Source: Halobacteriales archaeon QS_9_68_17
GTDB taxonomy: Archaea > Halobacteriota > Halobacteria > Halobacteriales > Natronoarchaeaceae
Direction: 5' to 3'
Assembly: GCA_003023565.1 (NCBI GenBank)
Contig: PXSA01000003.1
Location: 1-34,781, forward strand
DNA: 34,781 nt
Shown here: positions 1-7,435 of the stretch, in pieces
Numbering within the stretch: the stretch's first letter is position 1
How the letters are laid out: every line of letters starts with the position of its first letter
The notes under the pieces: model-generated
What the model was told of the DNA's origin: nothing
The model's input: only the letters and a program-made list of their open reading frames with translations
Databases searched by the model: none
Position numbers and translations under genes: made by a program

Positions 1-2
1 TC

Positions 3-92
3 CCCGACGAGAAACTCGCCGCACTCGACATCGAGATCGGCCCCGGCACCGGCGTCAGCGGCGGCGGCGCGGCGGCCCCCAGTGACGACTGA
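3..92 (+). CDS. C-terminal end of an unidentified protein (partial)
   Basis: An open frame enters from the left edge and ends at a TGA at 90-92. The visible 29 residues end in a Gly/Ala-rich, acidic tail (GGGAAAPSDD), a common kind of C-terminus for haloarchaeal proteins. There is too little sequence to name a family. The frame choice rests on the acidic composition and strong third-position GC, both typical of real genes here; the frame is otherwise unproven. Confidence 0.5.
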   Translation, partial: PDEKLAALDIEIGPGTGVSGGGAAAPSDD

Positions 93-403
93 CCGGCACT
101 GAGTGGGCTGCTATGTCCCGGAGCAGTCGGTCTCACTGGGACGGTCCGATGACTGATCGGTGTCCGCGCGAGCGGAGCGAGCGCAGGCTCGTCGGCCCAT
201 CGGTCCGACGGCGACCCGTTCTGAGCGGTCCGTCGTTTCAGGTGGACAGGACGACGACTGCTCAGCGGCCCCCCGGTATCGTCGTTACTCGGATCGGTCC
301 TACGAGTGTCGACGTCTGCCCGTGGCGGGGTCGTCGGACCGGCCTCGAACTCTCCCGCGACCGCGACCGCTCCTCCGGCCTGTCCCGTTCGACGCGGTCG
401 CCG

Positions 404-758
404 TTACGACGGCAGAACCGGCGGCATGTTCAGCAGGACTACGGCGTCTCCTCCGAGGACGGTACTACCGACGATGACGGCGGAACGGCGGTCGTACAAC
501 CTGACGGCGGAAAGCGCCGGAACCGATGCGGCGATGGCCGCGGCCAGCGCGATGCCTGTCTCGCTCGCCATGACGAGCGGATATCGTAGGGCGATGAGGA
601 GATGCGGAAGAACCCCAGCGTCCACTGGACGGACCACGAGAACGGAACGGCAAAGACACAGAGCGCGATGAAGAGGAGATCGAACGACCCGAGACGCGTT
701 TGCGAAACGCCGCTGCCGGTGTCGACGGACGTATCGGGACTACCTCCGCAGTACTCAT
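404..758 (-). pseudogene. decayed small membrane-protein gene, frame-disrupted
   Basis: Membrane-like peptide stretches occur on the minus strand in different frames that would join end to end. One frame gives a hydrophobic stretch containing FDLLFIALCVFAVPFSW (about 640-690). A second frame, ending at a TAA at 404-406, gives HLLIALRYPLVMA followed by SETGIALAAAIAASV and a third hydrophobic stretch with VIVGSTVLGG. The most natural ATG, at 756-758, is in a third frame. I read this as a gene for a protein of about 110 residues with three membrane segments, broken by one or two single-base shifts. The family is not recognised. A chance set of hydrophobic shadows is possible but less likely, because the segments are in order and evenly spaced. 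Confidence 0.35.
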
Positions 759-907
759 AATAATTCCGGAGTTTGAGGCGCGAAACAGACACTGCCCGCA
801 TACGGTACGTGGCCGCTTCCGTCCATCTCCGAGGTCATTGGTCCGACCACGATCAAAAACGACCGGGGATGTCGGGAAGGTAGATCGGTCCCGGTATCGT
901 CCGCAGG

Positions 908-915
908 AAATATAT
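908..915 (+). promoter_or_regulatory. TATA box of the HalX regulator gene
   Basis: The sequence AAATATAT is centred about 27 bp upstream of the ATG at 939 and stands out in GC-rich surroundings. The spacing places transcription start at or next to the ATG, so the mRNA should be leaderless, as is usual in haloarchaea. Confidence 0.6.
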
Positions 916-938
916 GGAGTAGGAAACTTTCATATAAT

Positions 939-1514
939 ATGAGTTCAGGGACCGCGGTCCTTGTCGTGGAAGACGAGGTGAACCTGGCGGACCTCTACAC
1001 GTCCTTCCTGTCGGACGAGCACGACGTCCGGACGGCGTACGACGGGGACGAGGCGCTGGAGATGATGGGTCCGGAGGTGGACGTAGTGCTGCTCGACCGG
1101 AAGCTACCGGACGTCTCCGGCGACGAGGTGCTCGCCCGCATCCGCGGGCGCAACTACGACGCCTACGTGGCGATGGTGACCGCCGTCGACCCCGACTTCG
1201 ACATCGTGGACGTGCCGGTCGACGACTACCTCTGCAAGCCCGTGACGAAGGGCGACCTGCTGGGGACGGTCGAGACGCTTTATACCCGGCACACTTACGA
1301 CGACCTCCAGCGCGAGCTATCGGCGAAACTCGTCCGCCGGAACGTCCTCGCCGTCGAGAAGACGGCGGCCGAACTCGAAGCGAGCGAGGAGTTCCAGCGC
1401 CTCGAAGCGCGGATCGCGGAACTCCGAGACGAGGTCGAACACCTCTCGCGGTCGCTGGACGACGCCGATACGGGGACCCCGCCGGCGGAGTCGGCCGCCG
1501 AGTCGGTCGAATAG
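939..1514 (+). CDS. HalX-type response regulator
   Basis: This 191-residue protein has a receiver domain (about residues 5-115) followed by a HalX domain (about 120-180). The receiver shows the acidic pair E11-D12, phosphoacceptor D53 in LLDRKLPD, T81 and K100 in LCKP. The C-terminal part is helical and charged, with a likely coiled coil near 145-175, as in HalX proteins of haloarchaea. HalX has no clear DNA-binding fold, so the output is unknown; these proteins are thought to receive phosphate from histidine kinases. No kinase gene lies next to it. It sits 35 bp upstream of the GH68 gene on the same strand, but that gene has its own TATA box, so co-regulation is only a possibility. The start is supported by the TATA box at 908-915. 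Confidence 0.9.
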   Translation: MSSGTAVLVVEDEVNLADLYTSFLSDEHDVRTAYDGDEALEMMGPEVDVVLLDRKLPDVSGDEVLARIRGRNYDAYVAMVTAVDPDFDIVDVPVDDYLCKPVTKGDLLGTVETLYTRHTYDDLQRELSAKLVRRNVLAVEKTAAELEASEEFQRLEARIAELRDEVEHLSRSLDDADTGTPPAESAAESVE

Positions 1515-1519
1515 CGGGG

Positions 1520-1525
1520 TTTATC
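1520..1525 (+). promoter_or_regulatory. TATA box of the GH68 gene
   Basis: TTTATC is centred about 27 bp before the ATG at 1550, immediately after the HalX stop codon. The position fits an independent leaderless transcript for the fructosyltransferase gene. Confidence 0.5.
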
Positions 1526-1549
1526 CCTCGGTCCGATCGACTGTGACGT

Positions 1550-2872
1550 ATGTCTCTCTACGACGCCGTACCGGACGGCGGCGACCGACCCGTCGCGTGG
1601 ACTCGCTCGCAAGCGGGAGCGCTCACCCGGTCCGACGACGCGGTCGCACCGATCGTCTATCCGCCGGAGTCGGACCCGCTCTCCGACGACGTTCACGTCT
1701 GGGACACCTGGATCCTCCGCGACCGCGACGGGAGCATCGCTACCGTGGACGGTTACCGCGTGATCCTCTCGCTGACCGCGCCGGCCCACGTGCTGCCCGG
1801 GAAGCGCCACGACGTGGCGGCGATCCGCTGCTTCTACTCGCGCGACGGGAGGGAGTGGCACGACGGCGGCCCCGTGTTCGACCGAGACGACGCGCTCGGC
1901 GCGCGCCAGTGGGCCGGGTCGGCCCTGCTCGACGACGACGGCTCGGTGTACGTCTACTACACCGCCGCGGGGCGGGCCGACGCCGACGAACTCACCTACG
2001 AACAGCGCATCGCGATGGCCGCCGGCGGCCGCGTGAAGACGGCCGGCGACGGCCTCCGCATCGAGGGCGACTGGGACCACGAGGTGATCCTCGAACCCGA
2101 CGGCGATTACTACGAGCGCGAGGACCAGTCCCGCGGGATGATCTACACGTTCCGGGATCCGTGGTTCTTCGAGGACCCGGCGACGGGCCGCGCGTACCTC
2201 CTCTTCGAGGGGAACACGCCGGTGCCCGAGGGGAGCGACGCCTGCGACGGCGACCACGAGCTACAGGAGTTCAACGGGAGCATCGGGGTCACGGAGTCGC
2301 CGACCGGCGACCCGACCGACTGGGAGCTCCGTCCGCCGCTGCTCGACGCCGTCTGCGTCAATCAGGAGCTCGAACGACCGCACGTGGTCGTACGGGACGG
2401 GCGGTACTACCTCTTTTTCTCGAGCCACGACCACACGTTCGCCCCGGGGGTCGATGGGTTCGACGGGCTCTACGGCTTCGTCGCGGACTCCCTGCGCGGC
2501 GACTACCGGCCGCTGAACGGTAGCGGTCTCGTCCTGACGAACCCCGCGAACGCCGCGTTCCAGACGTACTCCTGGATGGCGTTCGCCCACCGCGACGAGG
2601 TGCTCGTCCAGAGCTTCTTCAACTACTACGACCTCGGCGACCTCACGCTCGACGACGTGGGGCGTCTCCCGGACGAAAAGCAGTTAGGGAAGTTCGGCGG
2701 CACGCTCGCGCCGACCGTCCGCCTGGACGTCGACGGCGACCGAACGCGGATCCGCGGGACGCTCGCCCACTGCCGCGTCCCGACCGAGAACGAGGACCTG
2801 CCGCCGCTCCGACGGGTCGCCGACCGCGAGTCGACCGGCGGGTACGGACGGCGCGGGCCGAGCGGGCGGTAA
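1550..2872 (+). CDS. GH68 fructosyltransferase (levansucrase/inulosucrase type)
   Basis: This is a 440-residue glycoside hydrolase family 68 protein, which splits sucrose and transfers fructose to water or to a growing fructan. The three catalytic carboxylates sit in recognisable motifs: nucleophile D52 in VWDTW, transition-state Asp D203 in FRDPW, and acid/base E275 in ELERPH. The N-terminal W-T-R-x-x-A pattern (residues 17-22) is also typical. There is no signal peptide or anchor, so the protein is either cytoplasmic or exported by an unseen route; secreted GH68 enzymes normally carry a signal. GH68 inulosucrases are known from haloarchaea (Halalkalicoccus jeotgali). Levan versus inulin cannot be told from the sequence. 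The neighbouring convergent GH32 gene completes a synthesis/breakdown pair. Confidence 0.9.
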   Translation: MSLYDAVPDGGDRPVAWTRSQAGALTRSDDAVAPIVYPPESDPLSDDVHVWDTWILRDRDGSIATVDGYRVILSLTAPAHVLPGKRHDVAAIRCFYSRDGREWHDGGPVFDRDDALGARQWAGSALLDDDGSVYVYYTAAGRADADELTYEQRIAMAAGGRVKTAGDGLRIEGDWDHEVILEPDGDYYEREDQSRGMIYTFRDPWFFEDPATGRAYLLFEGNTPVPEGSDACDGDHELQEFNGSIGVTESPTGDPTDWELRPPLLDAVCVNQELERPHVVVRDGRYYLFFSSHDHTFAPGVDGFDGLYGFVADSLRGDYRPLNGSGLVLTNPANAAFQTYSWMAFAHRDEVLVQSFFNYYDLGDLTLDDVGRLPDEKQLGKFGGTLAPTVRLDVDGDRTRIRGTLAHCRVPTENEDLPPLRRVADRESTGGYGRRGPSGR

Positions 2873-2905
2873 GCGGGCCGAAAAACGGGGCGAGGACGAG
2901 ACGAA

Positions 2906-5074
2906 CTACCGTCGCACCGACCGCTCCTCACGCTCGTCGGCCGCCGGCCACGCCGACCCGAGTCGCCACACGTCCAGCGACTCGACCGTCGCGGTGCCGC
3001 CCTCGGCGGCGACCGACACCGCCTCGCTGTCGGGACGCACCGGATAGGCGCGGGTCGTCAGACAGTGCCGCTCGTTAACGAACACCTCGATCACGGAGCC
3101 GTCGACGAAGACGCGGAGGTCGACCGGTCCCTCGGCGTCGAGCGGTATCGTCTGCGTCGACGCGTCCGCGCCGGGGTGGAGGCTCGACCTGGACCGGTCG
3201 ACGACCACCTCGCCGGCGTCGGCGACGCTGATGGCGGTCTCCTCCTCGCCGTCGGGCGAGCCGAGGACGACGAGGTCGAACGTCCCTGCGTCGCCGAGGT
3301 CGACGGTGAGGTCTATCTCCAGAGCGTCGCCGTCGACGCCGAGCGGTTCGCGCTCGCCCGGTTCGACGGTGACGGAGCCGCTCCGGAGGCGCTCCTCCCG
3401 GAGGTCACGGAGCTCCGCGGGCGGGCGCTGGGCCAGACGGCCGTCGTCGTCGACGTCGAGTACGCGGGGGAGCGACATCGCGCCGGACCACCCGGCGTCC
3501 CACTGCGCGGCGAGGTCGCGCGCCTCCTGCACCCACCCCCACGTGAGGAGCCGGCCGTCGTCGTCCCGGGTCGACTGCGGCGCGTAGTAGTCGCCGTAGT
3601 CCAGCAGCCCCTCGCGCTCGGGGTCGAACTCGCCGTCGGCGTACTCGCCGACGAAGTAGACGACGTCCTCGTAGTTCGACACGTGCAGCAGTTGGCGGTC
3701 GCCGACGTCGAGCAGTTCGGGGCACTCCCAGACCACGCCGTCGTCGGCGTCCGTCGACGTGAGGACGGGGCCGACGTACTCCCACTCGTCGAGCGCCTCG
3801 CCCTCGTACAGCAGCGCCGCGCCGCCGCCGCTCTCCAGCCCCGCGCCGACGAGCTGGTACCACGCGTCGCCGTCCCGCCAGACGCAGTGGTCGCGGAACT
3901 CGGCCGCCCAGTGCTCCGTGCTGAGGATCGCCGGGTCGGTCGGCGGCTCCTCTACGATCGGGTTGTTCGGGTCCTTGACCCACGTGCGGAGGTCGCCGTC
4001 GCCGGCCCGTGCGAGACACGGCAACTGCCACTCGCCCCGGCCGCCGGTGTACAGCGCAGTCGGCGTCCCGTCCTCGTCGACGACGGCACAGCCGGACCAG
4101 CAGCCGTCGCGGTCCGGGCTGTCCGGCGAGGGCGTCAGCGCCACCGGTTCGTCCTCCCAGTGGACCAGGTCGTCGCTGACCGCGTGGCCCCAGTGGATCG
4201 CGTGGTGGAACGGGCCGACGGGGTTGTACTGGTAGAAGACGTGGTAGCGACCGTCGTACCGGATGATCCCGTTCGGGTCGTTCAGCCAGTTCGCCGGCGG
4301 GCTCAGGTGGTACCGCGGTCGGTGCCGGTCCACCGCGTCGAGCGACGCGCGGACCGACGCCAGTTCCGCCGCGCTTTTCGGCCGCCCCGTCGTCGACCAC
4401 TCGTCGGTCGCGAGCGAGGTGAGCACGCCGTTTGCGACCTGTGCCCGTTCGGCGGCGAAGGCGTCGCCGGCGTCGAACGCGAGGCCCGCGCCGGCTCCGA
4501 TCACCGCGCCCTCGCCGTGGCTCCACGCGAACGTCGTCATCTCGTAGGGGGAGTCGTCGGGGCCGCGGACCATCGAAGCGAGGAGGTCACCGCGCGACGG
4601 GACCACCTCCTCGTACCGGGCGTAGGCGTGTGTGATCCCGGTCGGGAGCGTCGTGATCCGGAGCCGCTCGTCCGTCACGGCGGGGTGGTCGGCGTGGCGC
4701 GCCGACCAGAGGAAGCCGTCGTCTCGGGTGATCTCCTCCCTGCCGGTCGCGTCCGGCGGGACGTCGTCGAAGCCGAGCAGCGCTATCGCCGAGAGCGCCC
4801 GCAGGCTGAGAAAGAGGCCGCCGCCGTCCGCGACGAAGGACCTGATGACCGGTGCGGTCCCCTCGACGCTTCGCTCGCCGGCTATCTCGCCGTCGGCGTG
4901 CCACCAGAGCGCGTCGTACCCGTCGAGGTCGGCGTCGCCGCGCCGCAGGTCGCCGACCGAGACCCGGTCCGCCCGCTCGGCCGTCTCCCGACACCAGTCG
5001 TACGCCGCCGCCTGCTCGGCGGAGAGCGTCCCGAGAGATAGACAGGCGACGGAGACCGACGATCCGTTCATCAC
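2906..5074 (-). CDS. GH32 beta-fructosidase with N-terminal amidotransferase-like domain
   Basis: This 722-residue protein hydrolyses beta-fructosides such as sucrose, inulin or levan. The GH32 five-bladed propeller starts near residue 250: nucleophile D266 in WLNDPNG, transition-state Asp D395 in EFRDHC, and acid/base E450 in WECPEL. A beta-sandwich module follows (about 560-710). Residues 1-230 form an extra domain resembling the class I glutamine-amidotransferase-like fold found on some GH32 proteins (DALWWHADGE; a GGGLFLSL stretch near 84); I see no obvious catalytic Cys-His pair. The usual RDP motif reads RDH here. No signal peptide is visible. A second Met follows the first, so the start may be one codon later. 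It is convergent with GH68, with 33 bp between them. Confidence 0.88.
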   Translation of the reverse strand: MMNGSSVSVACLSLGTLSAEQAAAYDWCRETAERADRVSVGDLRRGDADLDGYDALWWHADGEIAGERSVEGTAPVIRSFVADGGGLFLSLRALSAIALLGFDDVPPDATGREEITRDDGFLWSARHADHPAVTDERLRITTLPTGITHAYARYEEVVPSRGDLLASMVRGPDDSPYEMTTFAWSHGEGAVIGAGAGLAFDAGDAFAAERAQVANGVLTSLATDEWSTTGRPKSAAELASVRASLDAVDRHRPRYHLSPPANWLNDPNGIIRYDGRYHVFYQYNPVGPFHHAIHWGHAVSDDLVHWEDEPVALTPSPDSPDRDGCWSGCAVVDEDGTPTALYTGGRGEWQLPCLARAGDGDLRTWVKDPNNPIVEEPPTDPAILSTEHWAAEFRDHCVWRDGDAWYQLVGAGLESGGGAALLYEGEALDEWEYVGPVLTSTDADDGVVWECPELLDVGDRQLLHVSNYEDVVYFVGEYADGEFDPEREGLLDYGDYYAPQSTRDDDGRLLTWGWVQEARDLAAQWDAGWSGAMSLPRVLDVDDDGRLAQRPPAELRDLREERLRSGSVTVEPGEREPLGVDGDALEIDLTVDLGDAGTFDLVVLGSPDGEEETAISVADAGEVVVDRSRSSLHPGADASTQTIPLDAEGPVDLRVFVDGSVIEVFVNERHCLTTRAYPVRPDSEAVSVAAEGGTATVESLDVWRLGSAWPAADEREERSVRR

Positions 5075-5142
5075 ACCCCCCTATCCGAGGCGCACACTAA
5101 GGGTTTGCTATCGTTTACTACACCCGTACAGAACCCGTTCTC

Positions 5143-5493
5143 TCACTTTCCGACGACGACCGGGTCGCGGATCTCCAGGGCGCTCTCGAACTCCGACTCC
5201 CGGTCCGTCCGTCGCCCTATCCGCTGTACCTGCTCCTCGTGCGCCCGGCGGACGCCGTCGCGCTCCCTGTCGACGAGTCCGATGTCGTCGGCGAGTCGTT
5301 CCCAGTGGTCGGGGTCGGCGAGAAACACCGCCCGGTCGTCGTCCTCGTGGACGCACTCGAAGCGCTCGCGGTACTCCGCCACCGACAGTTCGGCCGCTAC
5401 CTGCTCGACGAGCGCCGGCAGGCGCTCGGCGGCGACGCTCGCTTTCGCGCCGGCGACGAGGAGGATCTGCCCCTCGATAGGGTCGTCGCTCAC
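5143..5493 (-). CDS. conserved haloarchaeal protein of unknown function
   Basis: The 116-residue soluble, acidic protein starts with GTG at 5491-5493. It has a small hydrophobic strand (QILLVAG) followed by helices and a stretch DRAVFLADPDHWERLADDIGL. No catalytic motif or metal site is visible. It lies 74 bp downstream of the MoaD-like gene on the same strand and may be co-transcribed with it. I do not recognise a named family. Confidence 0.7.
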   Translation of the reverse strand: MSDDPIEGQILLVAGAKASVAAERLPALVEQVAAELSVAEYRERFECVHEDDDRAVFLADPDHWERLADDIGLVDRERDGVRRAHEEQVQRIGRRTDRESEFESALEIRDPVVVGK

Positions 5494-5567
5494 GGCTCAC
5501 CACCGCCGTGGCGGGGGGTCGGGCGACCGCGTCGGACGACGCCGGGGACGGTCCACGGGGGCTTCGG

Positions 5568-6113
5568 TCATCCCCCGGCCCGGATCGCCTTCTGCGCGAA
5601 CCGGTCGACGAGCGAGTCGAGCGTCTCGGGGTCGCCCTCGAACTCCACCGTGACCTCCGTCAGCGAGAGCGACGGGCCGATGTTCACTTTCTCGTCCGAC
5701 AGCGCGGCGCGCCAGTCGGAGCCCTCGACGGCGGTGTCGGTGACCGCCTCGCCGCCGAGGTTCTCCAGATATCGGCGGGCCAGTCGGGTCGAGATGCCCC
5801 GGAACGAGCGGGTTCGCGACTCCCACGACTCGCTCCCGCCGGCGACCGGCGGGAACACCGACAGGGAGTCGCCGTCGGAGAGCGCCGTGTCCGGACCCTC
5901 CATGTGGACGACCTCGCGGCCGTTTTTCAGCACGCTCAACTGCGGCCGGAGGTCGCCGTCCTCCAGTAACTGCCCCTCCAGACCGTCGTACTCCGCTTCG
6001 AGGCCGGCGAGCACCTCGCCGACGGTCACCGCTTCGTCGTCGTACTCCCGGGTGACCTCCTTCTGCCCGACGGCGTCCCGGAAGGTGGCGAACGTCCGCA
6101 ACTCGATCTCCAT
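5568..6113 (-). CDS. MoaD/SAMP-like ubiquitin-fold protein fused to a C-terminal domain (DUF1952-like)
   Basis: The 181-residue protein has an N-terminal beta-grasp domain (residues 1-93) of the MoaD/ThiS/SAMP family: MEIELRTFATFRDAVG, a central LKNGREV turn, and DGDSLSVFPPVAGG ending in G92-G93. In free-standing family members this diglycine is the very C-terminus and is activated by an E1-like enzyme. Here the chain continues for 88 residues (SFRGISTRLARRYLENLGG onward) and ends in a second diglycine, G180-G181. The layout matches MoaD-related proteins such as one from Thermus thermophilus whose C-terminal domain is DUF1952; I assign this from memory. It could be a molybdopterin sulfur carrier, a protein modifier after processing, or neither. 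The ATG at 6111-6113 gives a canonical MoaD N-terminus. Confidence 0.82.
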   Translation of the reverse strand: MEIELRTFATFRDAVGQKEVTREYDDEAVTVGEVLAGLEAEYDGLEGQLLEDGDLRPQLSVLKNGREVVHMEGPDTALSDGDSLSVFPPVAGGSESWESRTRSFRGISTRLARRYLENLGGEAVTDTAVEGSDWRAALSDEKVNIGPSLSLTEVTVEFEGDPETLDSLVDRFAQKAIRAGG

Positions 6114-6220
6114 GTCGCCGCAATGGGATGCGAGCGGCATAAACCTCCGGCGGCCTGGCGGCGGCGCTGCGACCGCGTCGAGGTCGGCGGCACGACCGCG
6201 CCCGTCCGTCGGGGGGCGAG

Positions 6221-6607
6221 TCAGCGGTCCGAGAGCCGGATACCGTCCTCGACCAGTCGAGCGTTGCGCTCCCGGTCTAGTTCGCCTGCGATGTCGTCGC
6301 GCTCGTAGATCTGTTCGATCAGGTCCGCGTAGAGGTTCCGCCACGCGATGGCGTAGATGGGCGACTGCCCCCACGCCCGCAGTTCGGGTACGAACTCGTC
6401 GAACGTCTCGGCGCGGGACTCGAAGCGTTCGACCGCGTCGGCGACGTAACCCGCGGCCTCGCGGTCGTCCTCGGCCGCGTCGATGGCGCGGTTGATCCGC
6501 TGTTCCCACCCTTCCACGGCGCGTTGCATGTCCTGTGCGGCGGTCTGTTCGTCCTCCGGGAGCGAGTCGACGATCGGCCTCGGTACGGCGAGTGACACCT
6601 CGTCCAT
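6221..6607 (-). CDS. conserved helical protein of unknown function
   Basis: This is a 128-residue, almost entirely helical, acidic protein beginning MDEVSLAVPRPIVDSLPEDE. The frame continues upstream of this ATG, but that extension is Arg/Gly-rich and unlike coding sequence, so I place the start at 6605-6607. It contains no Cys or His metal site. It lies 107 bp upstream of the MoaD-like gene on the same strand. The function is not known to me. Confidence 0.7.
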   Translation of the reverse strand: MDEVSLAVPRPIVDSLPEDEQTAAQDMQRAVEGWEQRINRAIDAAEDDREAAGYVADAVERFESRAETFDEFVPELRAWGQSPIYAIAWRNLYADLIEQIYERDDIAGELDRERNARLVEDGIRLSDR

Positions 6608-6841
6608 ACGCGTCCCTGCGTACCGGCGGCCCAAAAACCCATTCGCCGGACCGGGCACAGTCCGTGATCGAGAGCCACAGTCGACGCTCGCCACGGCCGT
6701 AACAGCGAATTTCTTCGCCGAGAGAGCGGTAACGGCGACTTACGCAGTGTCGGCCGCGCCCGGGCGACGCGAGGCGACCGGGGTCGTATGTTACGGAGTG
6801 ACAGGACCCCATCCGCCGGAATTAATCGGTGGCGAACCGAG

Positions 6842-6861
6842 GGGGTATGCCGATATACCCC
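6842..6861. repeat. 7-bp inverted repeat upstream of the 6923 gene
   Basis: GGGGTAT at 6842-6848 and ATACCCC at 6855-6861 are perfect complements separated by 6 bp. The site lies in the 309-bp gap 6608-6916, which otherwise holds only AT-richer patches such as GAATTAATC near 6819. It could be an operator for the downstream gene. With arms this short, chance is a real alternative. Confidence 0.3.
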
Positions 6862-6922
6862 GTCGCCCGCGCCGATTCTCGGACTGTAGCGGCGAAACTG
6901 TCCGGAACGATATCCGGTGCTT

Positions 6923-7429
6923 ATGACTCGGAGCGGCGTACACCGAGCCGGCGTGACCTCATTCAAACACGCGGAGGAGAGATCGGTCGAGACCGAGGCC
7001 AGCGCCGACGAACCGGCCACCGAGCGGTGGCGTCGTGCAATGACGCGTCGGGACCGTCCGACCGTCGGGGGACTCTACTCGGCCCCCGACCCGCCGGACC
7101 TCCCCTGCAGCTGGACGCGCCAGGCCGCGAGCGACGACCGGGTCGCGTTCAGCCGAGGTGCCGGCGAGGACTACGTCATCTGCGCCGAGCGGACCGACGA
7201 GGGGGTCTGGAACCTCTATGCGACCCAGTCCGTCGAGACGGAGTCCTACCGATTCGTGCTGGGGGGCGCGGCGACGCGGGACGGGGCGGTCCGACGGCTG
7301 ATCGATTGCGCGGAGCGGATCAACGCGGCGCTCGACGACGTGGGACTCGATGGCCACGTCTGTCTCGCCGACGTCCTCGGCGACGTGTGCTCCTACGAGG
7401 CCGAGCGGCTGGCGCACGTAGTGCAGTGA
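6923..7429 (+). CDS. hypothetical haloarchaeal protein
   Basis: The ATG at 6923 gives 168 residues; a GTG at 6917, a GTG at 6953 and an ATG at 7040 are in frame and possible. The N-terminal 45 residues are charged and poorly structured, so a later start is plausible. The rest alternates strands and helices (DYVICAER, WNLYATQS, RFVLGGAATRDGAVRRLIDC), with a C-terminal helix pair. Four Cys residues are dispersed and do not form a clear zinc site. It is convergent with arcS, with 6 bp between the stops. Confidence 0.6.
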   Translation: MTRSGVHRAGVTSFKHAEERSVETEASADEPATERWRRAMTRRDRPTVGGLYSAPDPPDLPCSWTRQAASDDRVAFSRGAGEDYVICAERTDEGVWNLYATQSVETESYRFVLGGAATRDGAVRRLIDCAERINAALDDVGLDGHVCLADVLGDVCSYEAERLAHVVQ

Positions 7430-7435
7430 CCGGCC

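Noticed and set aside
3065-5041. 658-codon open frame on the plus strand across the GH32 gene
   Set aside because: Antisense shadow of GH32; composition is Arg/Val-rich and all catalytic motifs are on the other strand.
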